DNA of 64,000 nucleotides from Parvibacter caecicola. GTDB lineage: Bacteria; Actinomycetota; Coriobacteriia; Coriobacteriales; Eggerthellaceae. The stretch spans positions 56,985 to 120,984 of the forward strand of contig NZ_QIBY01000005.1 in NCBI RefSeq assembly GCF_003725335.1, written 5' to 3'. The position numbers were made by a program, and so were the translations under genes. A model generated the notes under the pieces. The model had not been told where the DNA came from. It saw nothing but the letters and a program-made list of their open reading frames with translations, and ran no database searches. Shown one piece after another: positions 1-9,456 of the stretch (the first letter of the stretch is position 1; every line of letters begins with the position of its first letter).

Positions 1-2055
1 CACGATAAGCACCTTCAGCAGCACCTCCTTCAATTGCGGCCGTTTTTGCAGCGCCTCATTGGCAATCAGCACCAACAGCACCGTAGCCGCCAAGAACATG
101 AAGCTGAAGTCGGCATAGTAGCGCTGCAAGATGCCGGCCATCTCCGCATCCAAAAGCGCGATGACCACGCCGCTGGCCAGCAGCACGCATACCACCCCGA
201 ATACGGTGCGGGTTTGGCGCGCCTGGCGCCGCCACCGCAAAAGCCGAGGCGCAAAGGGCAGCAGCCACAGAAGCGGCAGGCAGGCGAAGATGCCGCCGAA
301 CGTGGCCTCCTTCACCGTTTGCCCCATGTAGGTAGTGGCGAACGGCTCCGGCTGCAGGAAGGGGAATACCCCGTTGGCGCAGGGAGGCTGCAGGAAATAG
401 GCGAACAAGGCCGGTGCCAGGCGGCCGATTTGCCAGCCGCGCTTGGTCATGTCGTTCACCGTGAGGTTGTAGTTGGCGCCGAAGTTGAAGGGGCTGCCGA
501 ACCGGGCGGCATTGTAGGCCATGATGGCACCCCCCACCAGCAGATACGGCGCCACCAGGCAGGCGAATTGCCGCCGCCCCTCGCGGGTGCGGATGCGGCC
601 CTCGGTTATGAAGGGACGCCAGAACAGCGGGAAGGCCAAACAGGACAGCAGCACCAACTGCGGCCGGCACCCCAGCACAAGCGCCATGCACAGCGATCCC
701 GCGAAGTAGCACAAGCAGGGGCGGCGGCTGGTGCGCCCCCGCATCCAGAAGTACAGCCCCCATACCGAGAATGTAAGGCCGCACATGATGGGAAACGAGT
801 AGAACGTGGGGAACTTCACCAGGTACAGAATGCCGCAACAACACACCAGCGGCACCTGCAGAAGCAGGTACAGCCCCAGACTCACCGACTTGAAGTTGTT
901 GCGGCTGAAGCGGTCGAGCAGGGCCGAACAGCCCAGCATGAAGGCGATGGCCATCACCAAAACCCCGATGGCGGTGGGGAAGTTCGCCCCGGTGAGCAAA
1001 TAGAATGGCAGGTAAAACAGCACCACCGGCACCACGCCGAAGTACACGTAGTAATGACCGTCATAATAGGCCACATCGAACAGGTAAGGCTCCCCCGACT
1101 GCTTCTGGGCCTCGTCTCGGGCGCCCTTGTCGTAGGGATCCTCCATTTCCTGCAGCCACTGAGGCGGTTCCTCGTCCAGGTACAGATGGCCATCGGCCAT
1201 GGCCCGGGCCAGATCGGCGTACTGCTGGGCGTTATCTCCCCCCACCTCAAAGGTGTTCACCAGGCTCGTTCCATCCCAGGCCCCATAGTTGTAGCTGGAA
1301 GTGGCCACTCCCACCAGGTTCGACCCGTACAGGCAAAACATGGAAAGCGCTATGGCCTCCACCGCCACCGTTGCCACGATGGCCGCCTTCGAACGCAGCG
1401 GATTCTTCCGCATGTCGATGGAATAGATGCCCGACCCGGGCCTGAACAGGTACACCACCGATATCACCAGCAGCACCGCCAAAAAGCGGGTGGTATTGAA
1501 GGCGAAGGGGCGCGGCACGTTGATGAGCACTTGGTCCAGATATATGGGATAGGCGGTGTCCTCCCCCACTATCTCGATGCGCATGTTGCCCACTTTGCCC
1601 GCCGTATTGAGGTTTATGTACTTGCTTTGGCTGCCGTTAGTGGCCACCTCCACCAACGGTACGCCCTCGGTGTAATCGGTGGTATCGAAGAAGGTGAGGT
1701 GAGCTTCGTCGGTGAACTGGATTTTGATGGGCAGGTTTTGGGCCGGCTGCTGCGAGTCGAAGCCCAGGTACAGGTTGTGCACTTCGCAATCCAAGTCGCG
1801 GAAGTCCAGCACGTGGTCTTCCACTGTCATGCGGTAGCTGCCGTTGTCGGCCCGCTGCAGGTTTATCTGAGAGGTGAGGTCCACCGGCTGGTATCCCAGC
1901 GTGCGAAAGTGGTTCATGTTGAACAGAAACACCTCGGCCGCCAGCGCCAGAAGCACAATGAGCACCCACGAGATAACGCAGCGTTTGGCCTCCTCCATGT
2001 CGTTGTGGAAGGCCTTCATGACGAAAGAGCGCATGTGGGCGATGAGATTGTCCAT
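1..2055 (-). CDS. Membrane glycosyltransferase-like protein (GT-C fold), C-terminus cut by window edge
   Basis: The frame is open from an ATG at 2055 to base 1 (685 codons) with no stop, so the C-terminus lies outside the window. Residues about 25-47 form a first membrane helix. A soluble, probably extracytoplasmic segment of about 150 residues follows, then many hydrophobic helices from about residue 190. A motif NAARFGSPFNFG sits in the distal third and resembles the conserved loop of polyprenyl-phosphate-sugar dependent (PMT/GtrII-like) transferases. The likely role is transfer of a sugar from a lipid carrier to a cell-surface glycan or protein at the membrane; substrate unknown. It lies downstream of adk behind a terminator, so it is probably not part of the ribosomal operon. 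Family assignment rests on topology and one motif, not on catalytic residues. Confidence 0.6.
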   Translation of the reverse strand, partial: MDNLIAHMRSFVMKAFHNDMEEAKRCVISWVLIVLLALAAEVFLFNMNHFRTLGYQPVDLTSQINLQRADNGSYRMTVEDHVLDFRDLDCEVHNLYLGFDSQQPAQNLPIKIQFTDEAHLTFFDTTDYTEGVPLVEVATNGSQSKYINLNTAGKVGNMRIEIVGEDTAYPIYLDQVLINVPRPFAFNTTRFLAVLLVISVVYLFRPGSGIYSIDMRKNPLRSKAAIVATVAVEAIALSMFCLYGSNLVGVATSSYNYGAWDGTSLVNTFEVGGDNAQQYADLARAMADGHLYLDEEPPQWLQEMEDPYDKGARDEAQKQSGEPYLFDVAYYDGHYYVYFGVVPVVLFYLPFYLLTGANFPTAIGVLVMAIAFMLGCSALLDRFSRNNFKSVSLGLYLLLQVPLVCCCGILYLVKFPTFYSFPIMCGLTFSVWGLYFWMRGRTSRRPCLCYFAGSLCMALVLGCRPQLVLLSCLAFPLFWRPFITEGRIRTREGRRQFACLVAPYLLVGGAIMAYNAARFGSPFNFGANYNLTVNDMTKRGWQIGRLAPALFAYFLQPPCANGVFPFLQPEPFATTYMGQTVKEATFGGIFACLPLLWLLPFAPRLLRWRRQARQTRTVFGVVCVLLASGVVIALLDAEMAGILQRYYADFSFMFLAATVLLVLIANEALQKRPQLKEVLLKVLIV

Positions 2056-2099
2056 GGGTCCATTATAGGGAATGGCGGCAAGCGGCAAGAACGAGGCAC

Positions 2100-2134
2100 A
2101 AAAAGAGGGCCGGAAGCGCGCGACTTCCGGCCCT
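2100..2134 (-). terminator. Rho-independent terminator after adk
   Basis: On the minus strand a 10-bp GC-rich stem (GGGCCGGAAG / CTTCCGGCCC) with a 7-nt loop is followed by TCTTTTTG. It lies 24 bases past the adk stop and ends the secY-adk end of the ribosomal cluster. Confidence 0.85.
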
Positions 2135-2157
2135 GTGCCGTCGGTTGATGCGGACGC

Positions 2158-2781
2158 TTACTGCAGTGCCTCTTTTACATCAGCGTACACCACGTCCACG
2201 TCGCGGTCGCCGTCGATGGACACCAGCAGATCGCAGCCGCGGTAGTAATCGATCAGCGGGCTGGTGGATTTTTCGTACACGTCCAGGCGATTACGCACCG
2301 TTGCCTCGTTGTCATCATCGCGCTGGTACATCTCCCCGCCGCACACGGGGCACACCGCATCGGCAACGCTGCCGATGTAGCCGCACTCGCGGCACATGCG
2401 GCGGGAGCACAGTCGATTCACTATCACTTCCGGCTTCACGTCGATCAGCAAGGCGGCATCCAGCGGGCGCTCCAGCTTGCCCAGCTCGGCGTCGAGGGCC
2501 ACCGCCTGAGCCGTGGTGCGGGGGAAACCGTCCAGGATGAAGCCATTGGCGGTATCGGGCTGGGAAAGGCGCTCGGTCACCAGGCCGATAATCACGTCGT
2601 CGGGCACCAAATCGCCGGCATCCATATACTTCTTAGCCTGAAGACCCAGCTCTGTGCCTTCCTTTACCGCAGCGCGCAGCATGTCGCCAGTAGAAATGTG
2701 GGTAAGCCCGTACTCTTCGATGAGTTTGGCCGCTTGCGTGCCCTTGCCAGCGCCCGGAGCGCCCAACAGCACAATGTTCAT
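2158..2781 (-). CDS. adk: Adenylate kinase
   Basis: 207-residue adenylate kinase, which interconverts ATP + AMP and 2 ADP in the cytoplasm. The start is the ATG at 2781, giving N-terminus MNIVLLGAPGAGKGTQ with the Walker A loop, preceded by GGAAAGGAAC; the frame stays open upstream but without a family match. The LID carries two CX2C pairs (CREC and CPVC) expected to bind zinc. They are only 10 residues apart instead of the roughly 16 usual in Gram-positive Adk, so the LID is short. The gene follows secY as in most spc operons but is separated by 361 bases containing a terminator and a structured repeat, so it may be transcribed separately. Confidence 0.96.
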   Translation of the reverse strand: MNIVLLGAPGAGKGTQAAKLIEEYGLTHISTGDMLRAAVKEGTELGLQAKKYMDAGDLVPDDVIIGLVTERLSQPDTANGFILDGFPRTTAQAVALDAELGKLERPLDAALLIDVKPEVIVNRLCSRRMCRECGYIGSVADAVCPVCGGEMYQRDDDNEATVRNRLDVYEKSTSPLIDYYRGCDLLVSIDGDRDVDVVYADVKEALQ

Positions 2782-2820
2782 TGGCAGTTCCTTTCCGGAA
2801 GTATTTAAATCGGTAGGCCC

Positions 2821-2829
2821 ATTGTAGCA
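2821..2829 (-). promoter_or_regulatory. Possible extended -10 promoter of adk
   Basis: TGC-TACAAT on the minus strand, 40 bases upstream of the adk start and downstream of the secY terminator. No convincing -35 hexamer is visible, so this is tentative. Confidence 0.35.
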
Positions 2830-2889
2830 ATCGCCAAAGAAACCCCTCACCTACTCCACGAATAACCGATAAATGGTTCAGAGTGAATT

Positions 2890-2911
2890 AAAAAAGCCGC
2901 CCCAGCGGCCT
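2890..2911 (-). terminator. Rho-independent terminator downstream of secY
   Basis: Minus-strand GCCGC-TGGG-GCGGC stem followed by six T. The stem is short (5 bp) but the T-run is good. It lies past the structured element after secY and separates adk from the operon. Confidence 0.6.
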
Positions 2912-2938
2912 CTTAAAAATAGAATAGATCGAAAACAA

Positions 2939-3138
2939 CAGGTCCACGCAGGAAGGCTTCAACGGCGAATGACGAACATCCCACCGCAAGCAGCAGAAAA
3001 GCCGCCCGGTGCCCCAGATTGCCTTGAAGAGTGGCTGAGCGCACTGTGGTGCGCGAAGGCAAGCTCTGAATGGCAAGATGGGGTGCCCGGCGGCTTTTAT
3101 GCGGACAAGTGGTTCCGTCGGCCGTCAGGCCGACGGAA
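2939..3138 (-). ncRNA. Post-stop structured element after secY (family U, copy 1)
   Basis: Begins 5 bases after the secY stop. It has a perfect 11-bp hairpin with a 4-nt loop (3113-3138; TTCCGTCGGCC arm, GTCA on the plus strand). A long imperfect hairpin follows (2997-3098) with outer arms AAAAGCCGCC / GGCGGCTTTT and a tip GCGCAC/GTGCGC. A tail reading GTGGACCTG on the minus strand ends it (2940-2948). The same plan recurs after rpmD, rplX, pcrA, the DAHP synthase gene and the VanS-like gene. Role unknown: a 3'-UTR element, processing site or complex terminator are possibilities. Confidence 0.6.
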
Positions 3139-3142
3139 CACC

Positions 3143-4423
3143 CTATTTAAAGAAGCCCTCGTAGTTATGCATCTTCAACTGCGACTCCACTTTACTCATG
3201 GTATCGAGGGCAACGCCGATCATGATGAGGATGGACGTGCCACCGAACGCCTGGATAAGCTGGTTGCCGGTGAAGTAGAAGATGATGGTGGGGATGACCG
3301 CGATGCAGGCGATGTACAGGCCACCGGGAAGCGTCACGCGGTTGATGACGTTCTTGATGTACTGCACGGTGGCCACGCCCGGACGAACGCCGGGGATGAA
3401 GCCGCCCTGCTTGCGGATGTTGTCCGCCGTTTCTTCAGGATTGAACACCATAGAGGTGTAGAAGTAGGCGAAGAACACAATCAGCAGCACCGTGATCAGC
3501 CAATTCAGCCAGCCCGTGGAAATAGCGTTCGCGAAAGCAGTGAGCCAACCCACGTTGAAAATGGCGGCCAACTGGGCCGGGAAGTAAATGATGCAGCTGG
3601 CGAAGATGATGGGGATAACGCCCGCAGCGTTCACCTTAAGCGGAATGTAGGTGGACTGGCCGCCCATCATGCGGCGCCCCTGCACCCGCTTGGCGTAGTT
3701 CACCGGGATGCGGCGCTGAGCGCGCTCCACAAAGATGATGGCGGGGATGCACACCACCACAACCGCGATAATGAGAATGGTGAGCGCGATGCCCATGCCG
3801 GTATCGGCGGTGAGGTTCACCGACGAGAAGATGGCGGAAGGCACGCGGGACACGATGGACACGAAGATGATGAGGGACATGCCGTTGCCGATGCCCCGCT
3901 GGGTGATAAGCTCGCCCATCCACATGATGAAGGCAGTGCCCGCCACCAGCGTGAACACGATGATGACGCTGGTGAGCCAGTAAGGCACCTCCGTGGAGAA
4001 CTGCACACCGTAAGCGGAAGACTGGAACAGCAGCAGGTAACCGATGGCGTTGATGAGGCCCAGACCCAGCGTGAGATAGCGGGTTACCTGGGTGATCTTA
4101 CGGCGACCGGCGTCACCCTCCTTGGCCCAGCGCCCCACCGCGGGAATTACGCCCTGCATCAGCTGCATGATGATGGATGCGGTGATGTAGGGCATGATGC
4201 CCAGCGAGAACACTGAGAAATTGGAAAGCGCTCCGCCTGTGAACAGGTCGAGCATGGTCATGGCTACGCCGGAATCCTCGAAAGCGGTGGCGAAGTCATG
4301 GAACGGAATGCCCGGGACCGGTACATAGGCGCCGAAACGGTACAGCGCGAGAATCGCAAGGGTGAAGAGAATCTTCTTGCGAAGCTCGGGTACCTTGAAC
4401 GCATCGATAATGGAGCTTAGCAA
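3143..4423 (-). CDS. secY: Preprotein translocase subunit SecY
   Basis: 426-residue polytopic channel subunit of the Sec translocon, of usual length with ten expected membrane helices. The N-terminus [18 protein letters not shown] is family-typical and begins at a TTG codon at 4423 that overlaps the rplO stop by 7 bases, so translation is probably coupled. AAAGG lies 10 bases before the TTG. Conserved features include [12 protein letters not shown] and the [11 protein letters not shown] loop before helix 8. It ends the contiguous spc block; a structured repeat and a terminator follow before adk. Confidence 0.96.
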   Translation of the reverse strand: MLSSIIDAFKVPELRKKILFTLAILALYRFGAYVPVPGIPFHDFATAFEDSGVAMTMLDLFTGGALSNFSVFSLGIMPYITASIIMQLMQGVIPAVGRWAKEGDAGRRKITQVTRYLTLGLGLINAIGYLLLFQSSAYGVQFSTEVPYWLTSVIIVFTLVAGTAFIMWMGELITQRGIGNGMSLIIFVSIVSRVPSAIFSSVNLTADTGMGIALTILIIAVVVVCIPAIIFVERAQRRIPVNYAKRVQGRRMMGGQSTYIPLKVNAAGVIPIIFASCIIYFPAQLAAIFNVGWLTAFANAISTGWLNWLITVLLIVFFAYFYTSMVFNPEETADNIRKQGGFIPGVRPGVATVQYIKNVINRVTLPGGLYIACIAVIPTIIFYFTGNQLIQAFGGTSILIMIGVALDTMSKVESQLKMHNYEGFFK

Positions 4424-4866
4424 GGCTCTTCGACCTTTCCTCCGGCGGCCTCGATCTTCGCCTTGGCAGAAGCCGAAACCTTGTCCACCTTCACGGTAAG
4501 GGCCTTGGTGATCTCACCGTCACCCAGCACCTTAACAGGAGCATCGGAGTGCTTGATGATGCCCTTGGCCTTCAGGGAGTCGCCGTCCACAACCTCGCCG
4601 GCCTCGAACTTCTCCTCCAGGCGGCTGACGTTCACCGGCAGGTACTCCACGCGGTTGACGTTGCGGAAGCCCGGCAGCTTCGGCAGACGACGGGCCAGCG
4701 GGGTTTGACCACCCTCGAAGCCGGCGCCCTTGCCGCCACCAGCGCGGGACTTCTGGCCGTTCAGGCCGCGACCGGCGGTCTTGCCGGTACCGGAGCCGTT
4801 GCCACGGCCCACGCGCTTGCGGTTCTTAGTGGACCCCTCGTTGGGGACCAAGTCTTTGAGTTCCAT
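4417..4866 (-). CDS. rplO: 50S ribosomal protein L15
   Basis: 149 residues. The N-terminal Gly/Arg-rich extension ([17 protein letters not shown], then [16 protein letters not shown]) is diagnostic of L15, which threads into 23S rRNA late in large-subunit assembly. The ATG start is at 4866. It overlaps secY downstream by 7 bases. Upstream it is separated from rpmD by 283 bases of hairpins and repeat sequence, unlike the few bases usual in spc operons. Confidence 0.96.
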   Translation of the reverse strand: MELKDLVPNEGSTKNRKRVGRGNGSGTGKTAGRGLNGQKSRAGGGKGAGFEGGQTPLARRLPKLPGFRNVNRVEYLPVNVSRLEEKFEAGEVVDGDSLKAKGIIKHSDAPVKVLGDGEITKALTVKVDKVSASAKAKIEAAGGKVEEPC

Positions 4867-4889
4867 GTTTACTCCTAGCTTTTCGCTTA

Positions 4890-4976
4890 CCGCCCCGCCT
4901 TCGGGGCGGCGCTGGCAGATCGCCGCCAGCTAACTTCCATTTATCATGGCAATGGCGTGCCCTTTCGGGCACGCCA
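4890..4976 (-). other. Two strong hairpins in the rpmD-rplO gap
   Basis: An 8-bp stem CCGCCCCG/CGGGGCGG (4890-4909) and a perfect 10-bp stem TGGCGTGCCC/GGGCACGCCA with a 4-nt loop (4953-4976) lie between rpmD and rplO in the direction of transcription. Neither has a long U-run, so they may be attenuators, processing signals or RNA stabilisers rather than full terminators. Confidence 0.5.
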
Positions 4977-5015
4977 ATTTCCATCACTTTTTCCCTCTGA
5001 ACCTCGTAGATTCTG

Positions 5016-5148
5016 AAGGGTGAGCGAGGGTTCGTCCGGTACTCGCAATTGGCTTGAAAAGCGGCTGAGCGTACTTAGATACGCGAAGGCAAGCTTTGAA
5101 AGCCAAGGGCGGGTGCCCGACGAAACCGCAGCGCCAAGCCGAAGGCTA
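5016..5148 (-). ncRNA. Post-stop structured element after rpmD (family U, copy 2)
   Basis: Directly after the rpmD stop come a short AGCC-GAA-GGCT hairpin and the shared motif GGCGCTGCG. A long hairpin follows with arms GGTTTCGTC / GACGAACC, an inner TTGGCTTTCAAAGC / GCTTTTCAAGCCAA stem and a CGTA..TACG tip. Several arm differences are matched on the other side relative to copy 1 (for example the tip pair is CGTA/TACG instead of GCGCAC/GTGCGC), which suggests selection on structure. Confidence 0.55.
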
Positions 5149-5149
5149 C

Positions 5150-5341
5150 TTAAAGCTCTTCCACTTCCACAAGGTGCTTCACCTTGAAGATCATCCCGCG
5201 CACGCTCTCGTTGTCCACCTGGTCAACGGTGCGGCCAATCTTGCCCAGGCCCAGCGCCTTCAGGGTTTTTCCCTGATCGGCGGGACGGCCCACGGCACTG
5301 CGGGTTTGGGTCACACGCAGCGTCTTCTTAGCATCAGCCAT
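5150..5341 (-). CDS. rpmD: 50S ribosomal protein L30
   Basis: 63-residue L30 (LRVTQTRSAVGRP, then LGLGKIGRTV), a small large-subunit protein absent from some bacteria but usual in spc operons. It starts 2 bases after the rpsE stop, so the two are co-translated. The repeat-rich gap to rplO begins right after its stop. Confidence 0.95.
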   Translation of the reverse strand: MADAKKTLRVTQTRSAVGRPADQGKTLKALGLGKIGRTVDQVDNESVRGMIFKVKHLVEVEEL

Positions 5342-5343
5342 GA

Positions 5344-5874
5344 TTACTGCTCCTTCCAGCCAAACACCTGGGCCACGGACAGGTCGCGGCGGTTGGCCAC
5401 GTCCTGCGGGTTCTCCAGGCCCTTGAGGCCCTCGGCCGCAGCCTTCACAATGTTCATGGCATTGGAAGTGCCCAGCGACTTGGTGATTACGTTCTTCACG
5501 CCGGCCAGCTCCATGATGGCGCGCACCGGGCCACCGGCCATAACGCCGGTACCGGGAACAGCGGGCTTGATCAGCACGCGGCCGGCACCAAACTCGCCCA
5601 TGATCTCATGGGGAACGGTGCCCTCAGCGGTGATCGGCACGCTGAACATGTTCTTCTTGGCATCCTCGACGGCCTTCTTGATGGCGGAGGGCACTTCGGC
5701 GGACTTGCCCATGCCCACGCCCACGCGACCGTTGCCGTCGCCCACTACCACGAGGGCAGACAGCTGCATGCGGCGGCCGCCCTTGACGGTTTTGGCCACG
5801 CGGTTGATGAAGACCACGCGCTCCTGAAGCTCGGGAACGGCGCTCTCCTGCTGACGGTTGTTATTACGAGCCAT
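5344..5874 (-). CDS. rpsE: 30S ribosomal protein S5
   Basis: 176-residue S5, which contributes to decoding fidelity and mRNA unwinding at the entry tunnel. The N-terminal double-stranded-RNA-binding-like segment contains [20 protein letters not shown], followed by [18 protein letters not shown]. Length and order (rplR-rpsE-rpmD) are canonical. Confidence 0.96.
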   Translation of the reverse strand: MARNNNRQQESAVPELQERVVFINRVAKTVKGGRRMQLSALVVVGDGNGRVGVGMGKSAEVPSAIKKAVEDAKKNMFSVPITAEGTVPHEIMGEFGAGRVLIKPAVPGTGVMAGGPVRAIMELAGVKNVITKSLGTSNAMNIVKAAAEGLKGLENPQDVANRRDLSVAQVFGWKEQ

Positions 5875-5889
5875 AAGCTTGATTCCCTT

Positions 5890-6258
5890 CTAGAATTTCA
5901 GACCGGCTTCACGAGCCGCCTCGGCCAAAGCCTTGACGCGGCCGTGGTACAGGTTACCGCCACGATCGAACACGATCGTGGTCACGCCGATCTCCTGAGC
6001 CTTGTTGCCAATGATGGTGCCCAGAGCACTGGCACCTTCCACCGTGGAGCCCTTGGCGCCAGTGGCCTTGAACTCGGGGCCCAGGGTGGAAGCGGCGCAA
6101 AGGGTGTGGCCCGTAACGTCGTCGATTACCTGAGCGTAGATGTTGTTGTTGCTGCGGGTCACGCACAAACGCGGACGGGCAGCGGTGCCGGAAATCTTGC
6201 CGCGCACACGACGATGGCGACGACGCAGACCGGCTTGCTTTTTCTGAAGTTTGTTCAT
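5890..6258 (-). CDS. rplR: 50S ribosomal protein L18
   Basis: 122 residues starting at the ATG at 6258 ([20 protein letters not shown]) with GAAGGGAT just upstream; an open frame continues further upstream but is not L18-like. It binds 5S rRNA. The signature [20 protein letters not shown] and the C-terminal [16 protein letters not shown] are present. It lies 15 bases before rpsE and 32 after rplF. Confidence 0.95.
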   Translation of the reverse strand: MNKLQKKQAGLRRRHRRVRGKISGTAARPRLCVTRSNNNIYAQVIDDVTGHTLCAASTLGPEFKATGAKGSTVEGASALGTIIGNKAQEIGVTTIVFDRGGNLYHGRVKALAEAAREAGLKF

Positions 6259-6290
6259 AATGATCCCTTCGATGAAATGCCAGTAAGCGC

Positions 6291-6830
6291 TTAGTCTTTG
6301 CCGGCCTTGCCGACCTTGCGGCGTACGTACTCGCCCTCGTAGCGAATGCCCTTGCCCTTGTAGGGTTCCGGCTTGCGCCACTTGCGGATGTTGGCGGCCA
6401 CCTGGCCCACCTGCTCCTTGGAGGGGCCGGTCACGACGATTTCCGTCTGGCTGGGCACTTCGAAGGTGATGCCTTCGGGGGCCTCCACCAGCACCGGATG
6501 GGAATAGCCCAGCTGCATCTCAAGGTTCTTGCCCTTGAGGGCGGCGCGGTAACCAACACCCACCAGCTGCAGCTTCTTGGAAAAGCCCTTGGACACGCCC
6601 TCCACCATGTTGGCGATCAGCGTGCGGGTGAGGCCGTGGAACGCGTTGGCCTCGCGGGTTTCATCAAGCGGGGCGCACACAATTTGGTCGCCCTCCTGCT
6701 TGATGGAGATGACGGGTTGGAACGAACGGGAAAGCTCGCCCTTGGGGCCCTTTACCGTTACCGTGGAACCGTCGATGGTAACGGTGACACCGGAAGGAAC
6801 GGCGATGGGCAGTTTACCGATACGAGACAT
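6291..6830 (-). CDS. rplF: 50S ribosomal protein L6
   Basis: 179-residue L6, two alpha/beta domains near the GTPase-associated centre. N-terminus [15 protein letters not shown] and C-terminal [19 protein letters not shown] are the classic signatures. It follows rpsH with a 16-base gap containing GGAGGGC. Confidence 0.97.
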   Translation of the reverse strand: MSRIGKLPIAVPSGVTVTIDGSTVTVKGPKGELSRSFQPVISIKQEGDQIVCAPLDETREANAFHGLTRTLIANMVEGVSKGFSKKLQLVGVGYRAALKGKNLEMQLGYSHPVLVEAPEGITFEVPSQTEIVVTGPSKEQVGQVAANIRKWRKPEPYKGKGIRYEGEYVRRKVGKAGKD

Positions 6831-6846
6831 GTAAAGCCCTCCTTTC

Positions 6847-7245
6847 CTACCAGATGTACGCGATGACTTCGCCGCCGACGCCGGCCTTGCGGGCGTCGCG
6901 ATCGGTCATCACGCCTTTGCTCGTGGACACAATGGCGGTGCCCAGGCCGCCCAGCACGCGGGGCAGATCATTCTTACCGGCGTAAATGCGCAGACCCGGC
7001 TTGGAGATGCGCTTGATGCCGCGAATGGTCTTGGCCTTCTTGGGCCCGTACTTCAACGTGATTTCGAGGGTAGCGCGCGGCTCGCCCTCGATGACGTCGT
7101 ATCCGCGAATGTAGCCTTCCTGCTCCATAATGCGGACGATCTCGATGAGCTTCTTGCTCGACGGCATGGACACGGTGTCCTTGCCGGCAGACTGAGCGTT
7201 ACGCACGCGCGTAAGCATGTCTGCGATGGGATCGGTCATTGTCAT
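6847..7245 (-). CDS. rpsH: 30S ribosomal protein S8
   Basis: 132-residue S8, a primary binder of helix 21 of 16S rRNA and in E. coli the translational repressor of the spc operon. The first ATG (7245) is chosen because AAAGGAG lies 8 bases before it; a second ATG is two codons later. Signatures: [13 protein letters not shown] near the start and [11 protein letters not shown] at the end. Confidence 0.96.
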   Translation of the reverse strand: MTMTDPIADMLTRVRNAQSAGKDTVSMPSSKKLIEIVRIMEQEGYIRGYDVIEGEPRATLEITLKYGPKKAKTIRGIKRISKPGLRIYAGKNDLPRVLGGLGTAIVSTSKGVMTDRDARKAGVGGEVIAYIW

Positions 7246-7354
7246 GTTTTGTTCTCCTTTGGTTCGTGATGAACCGCGCTGTCCGGTTCGCTTGAGCCCT
7301 TAACCCAAACGCCTCGACGCGCCGGCCCACCCTTGTGCGCGTTACCGGGGTGAC

Positions 7355-7540
7355 TTACCAGGAAGCCTTGGTAACGCCGGGCAGTTCGCCTTTGTTGGCC
7401 AGTTCACGCAAGCAGATACGGCACAGACCGAACTTACGGTAGTAGCCGTGGGGGCGTCCGCAACGATGGCAGCGATTATGCTGGCGCGTTGAGAACTTGG
7501 GCTCGCGCTTGGCTTTGGCGATCATCGATTTCTTAGCCAT
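7355..7540 (-). CDS. rpsZ: 30S ribosomal protein S14, zinc-binding type Z
   Basis: 61-residue short S14 with [15 protein letters not shown] and CRICLRELA, i.e. two CX2C pairs that bind zinc (the C+ form, as against the longer zinc-free form). It sits between rplE and rpsH as usual, with gaps of about 110-120 bases on both sides. Confidence 0.96.
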   Translation of the reverse strand: MAKKSMIAKAKREPKFSTRQHNRCHRCGRPHGYYRKFGLCRICLRELANKGELPGVTKASW

Positions 7541-7659
7541 GCATTTCCTTCTTTCTTATGCTTAAAGGCCGCAGGATTACGACCTTTTTGCCCTAAGTGG
7601 TTTTTACGCACGGCCGGCTATTGTACGCCAGACCGTGCGTTTTGGTGGCGAGATTGCCG

Positions 7660-8208
7660 TTATTCCGCCTTGAACGGGAAGCCGAGGGCCTTCAGAAGGG
7701 CGAAGGCGCGCTCGTTGGTGCCGGCGTTGGTGACCACGGTGATGTCCATACCGCGGGTGCGGTCAACCTTGTCGTAGTCAATTTCCGGGAAGATGAGCTG
7801 CTCGGTGACGCCCAGCGAATAGTTGCCGCGGCCGTCGAAGGACTTCGGCGAGATGCCGCGGAAGTCGCGCACGCGGGGCAGAGCGGTGGCCAGCAGACGG
7901 TCCAGGAACTCCCACATGCGGTCGCCGCGCAGGGTAACCTTGCAGCCGATGGCCTGGCCTTCGCGCACATGGAAGCCGGCGATGGACTTGCGGGCACGGC
8001 ACACCATGGGCTGCTGCCCGGTGATGATACGCATGTCGTTCATGGCAGCGTCCAGCAGCTTGGAGTCGCCGGAAGCGGCGCCCACGCCCATGTTCACCAC
8101 GATCTTCTCCAGACGGGGAATGTCGTTCACGTTGTCGATGCCCAGCTCTTCTTTGATGGCGGGGGCAACTTCGTTCTTGTACTTTTCCTTCAGACGAGGA
8201 GTAGCCAT
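7660..8208 (-). CDS. rplE: 50S ribosomal protein L5
   Basis: 182-residue L5, the 5S rRNA-binding protein of the central protuberance. The start [18 protein letters not shown], the segment KIVVNMGVG and the segment [16 protein letters not shown] are family signatures. The ATG start is at 8208. It is separated from rplX upstream by 208 bases holding a structured repeat. Confidence 0.96.
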   Translation of the reverse strand: MATPRLKEKYKNEVAPAIKEELGIDNVNDIPRLEKIVVNMGVGAASGDSKLLDAAMNDMRIITGQQPMVCRARKSIAGFHVREGQAIGCKVTLRGDRMWEFLDRLLATALPRVRDFRGISPKSFDGRGNYSLGVTEQLIFPEIDYDKVDRTRGMDITVVTNAGTNERAFALLKALGFPFKAE

Positions 8209-8320
8209 TTCGCTAAAACCTTTCGTTCGATGAATTAAACGCAGGATTTCCGACCCTGCGTCCCCTCAAGCATCCAACCAGAGGGGCCATTTGGCGTTTT
8301 TGCTCACCACCCCGAACCCA

Positions 8321-8414
8321 ACACAGGTCCAAGCCAGCGAGCGAGGCTTTCCCAGGTGCATGGGGAAGCCGCAGCGCCGAGGGGTTGCGCCGGCCGGGAA
8401 GGCCAGCGCAACCA
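8321..8414 (-). ncRNA. Post-stop structured element after rplX (family U, short copy 3)
   Basis: Two bases after the rplX stop comes an interrupted hairpin GGTTGCGC-C-GGCC / GGCC-A-GCGCAACC. Then follow the shared GGCGCTGCG motif, a small hairpin made of only the outer arms (GGCTTCCC / GGGAAAGCC) and the GGACCTGTGTTG tail. The central conserved tip is missing, so this is an abbreviated copy lying inside a ribosomal operon. Confidence 0.5.
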
Positions 8415-8416
8415 AT

Positions 8417-8743
8417 TTACTCGGTATCGATATCCTTGCCGCACTTCTTGCAGACACGGATCAGCTTACCGGCTTCGGTACGCTTGTGGGCCACGCGGGT
8501 GGCCTCGTTGCAGCTGGGGCACACCAGCATGACGTTGGAAGCGTCCAGCGGAGCCTCCATGGTGGAGATACCACCCTGGGGGTTTTGCTGGGTGGGGCGC
8601 ATGGCCTTCTTCATCATGTTGACCTTTTCCACCACCACACGGCCCGTGGACGGGATGGAGCGCTTCACTTCGCCCACCTTGCCGCGGTCTTTGCCGGAGA
8701 TCACCTTAACGGTATCGCCCTTTTTCACGTGTATCTTGGTCAT
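8417..8743 (-). CDS. rplX: 50S ribosomal protein L24
   Basis: 108-residue L24, an initiator of large-subunit assembly. It has the KOW motif KKGDTVKVISGKDRGKVG at the N-terminus and two CX2C pairs (CPSC, CKKC) at the C-terminus, as seen in many actinobacterial and Gram-positive L24. The ATG start is at 8743, with AGGGGAGGTGCG just upstream, and it lies 14 bases after rplN. Confidence 0.96.
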   Translation of the reverse strand: MTKIHVKKGDTVKVISGKDRGKVGEVKRSIPSTGRVVVEKVNMMKKAMRPTQQNPQGGISTMEAPLDASNVMLVCPSCNEATRVAHKRTEAGKLIRVCKKCGKDIDTE

Positions 8744-8757
8744 TTATCGCACCTCCC

Positions 8758-9126
8758 CTACAGCGTTTCCGGTGCCAGAGACACGATTTTCATGTACTTC
8801 TTGTCGCGCAGCTCGCGGGCGACGGGCCCGAAGATACGGGTGCCGCGAGGAGAGCCATCGTTGTTGATGAGCACAGCGGCGTTCTGGTCGAAGCGGATGT
8901 AGGAGCCATCGGCGCGGCGCACTTCCTTCTTCACGCGAACGATAACGCAGCGCACCACATCGCCCTTCTTCACGTTGCCGTTGGGCATGGCTTCCTTCAC
9001 GCTGCAGATGATCACGTCACCAAGACCAGCGTAGCGGCGCTTCGAACCGCCCAGCACCTTGATGCACTGCACCTTGCGAGCGCCGGAGTTGTCGGCCACC
9101 GCGAGCATGGATTGCATCTGAATCAT
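8758..9126 (-). CDS. rplN: 50S ribosomal protein L14
   Basis: 122 residues, the exact usual length of L14, a subunit-interface protein. Starts [18 protein letters not shown] and contains [20 protein letters not shown]. It lies 50 bases after rpsQ. Start codon and length are unambiguous. Confidence 0.97.
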   Translation of the reverse strand: MIQMQSMLAVADNSGARKVQCIKVLGGSKRRYAGLGDVIICSVKEAMPNGNVKKGDVVRCVIVRVKKEVRRADGSYIRFDQNAAVLINNDGSPRGTRIFGPVARELRDKKYMKIVSLAPETL

Positions 9127-9176
9127 ATGCTTTTCCTATCTTTCCTGATAACAGCTGACGTGCTTTCGCACACCCG

Positions 9177-9437
9177 CTATTTGGCCTTCTCTACGATCTT
9201 CACCAAACGCCAGCGCTTCTGCTTGGACAGCGGGCGGGTTTCCATGATTTGAACGGTGTCGCCGATGCCGGCCTCGTTGTTCTCGTCATGGGCGTGCAGC
9301 TTCTTGGTGCTGGTCATCATCTTGCCGTAGACCGGATGGGGCTTGCGCTCCTCCACCATCACCACGATGGTCTTGTCGTTGACGTCGCTGACCACGACAC
9401 CCTGGCGCACCTTGCGCAGATTGCGTTCTTCAGTCAT
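9177..9437 (-). CDS. rpsQ: 30S ribosomal protein S17
   Basis: 86-residue S17, an OB-fold primary 16S rRNA binder. Signatures: [16 protein letters not shown] and [33 protein letters not shown] precedes the ATG. It follows rpmC by 19 bases in canonical order. Confidence 0.96.
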   Translation of the reverse strand: MTEERNLRKVRQGVVVSDVNDKTIVVMVEERKPHPVYGKMMTSTKKLHAHDENNEAGIGDTVQIMETRPLSKQKRWRLVKIVEKAK

Positions 9438-9456
9438 TTCAAATCTCCTTCCGGGC

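Noticed and set aside
34..2148. Long plus-strand open frame opposite the membrane glycosyltransferase
   Set aside because: Composition is His/Gln/Arg-rich without domain character, and the minus-strand frame encodes a coherent polytopic protein. High GC gives such antisense frames throughout the window.
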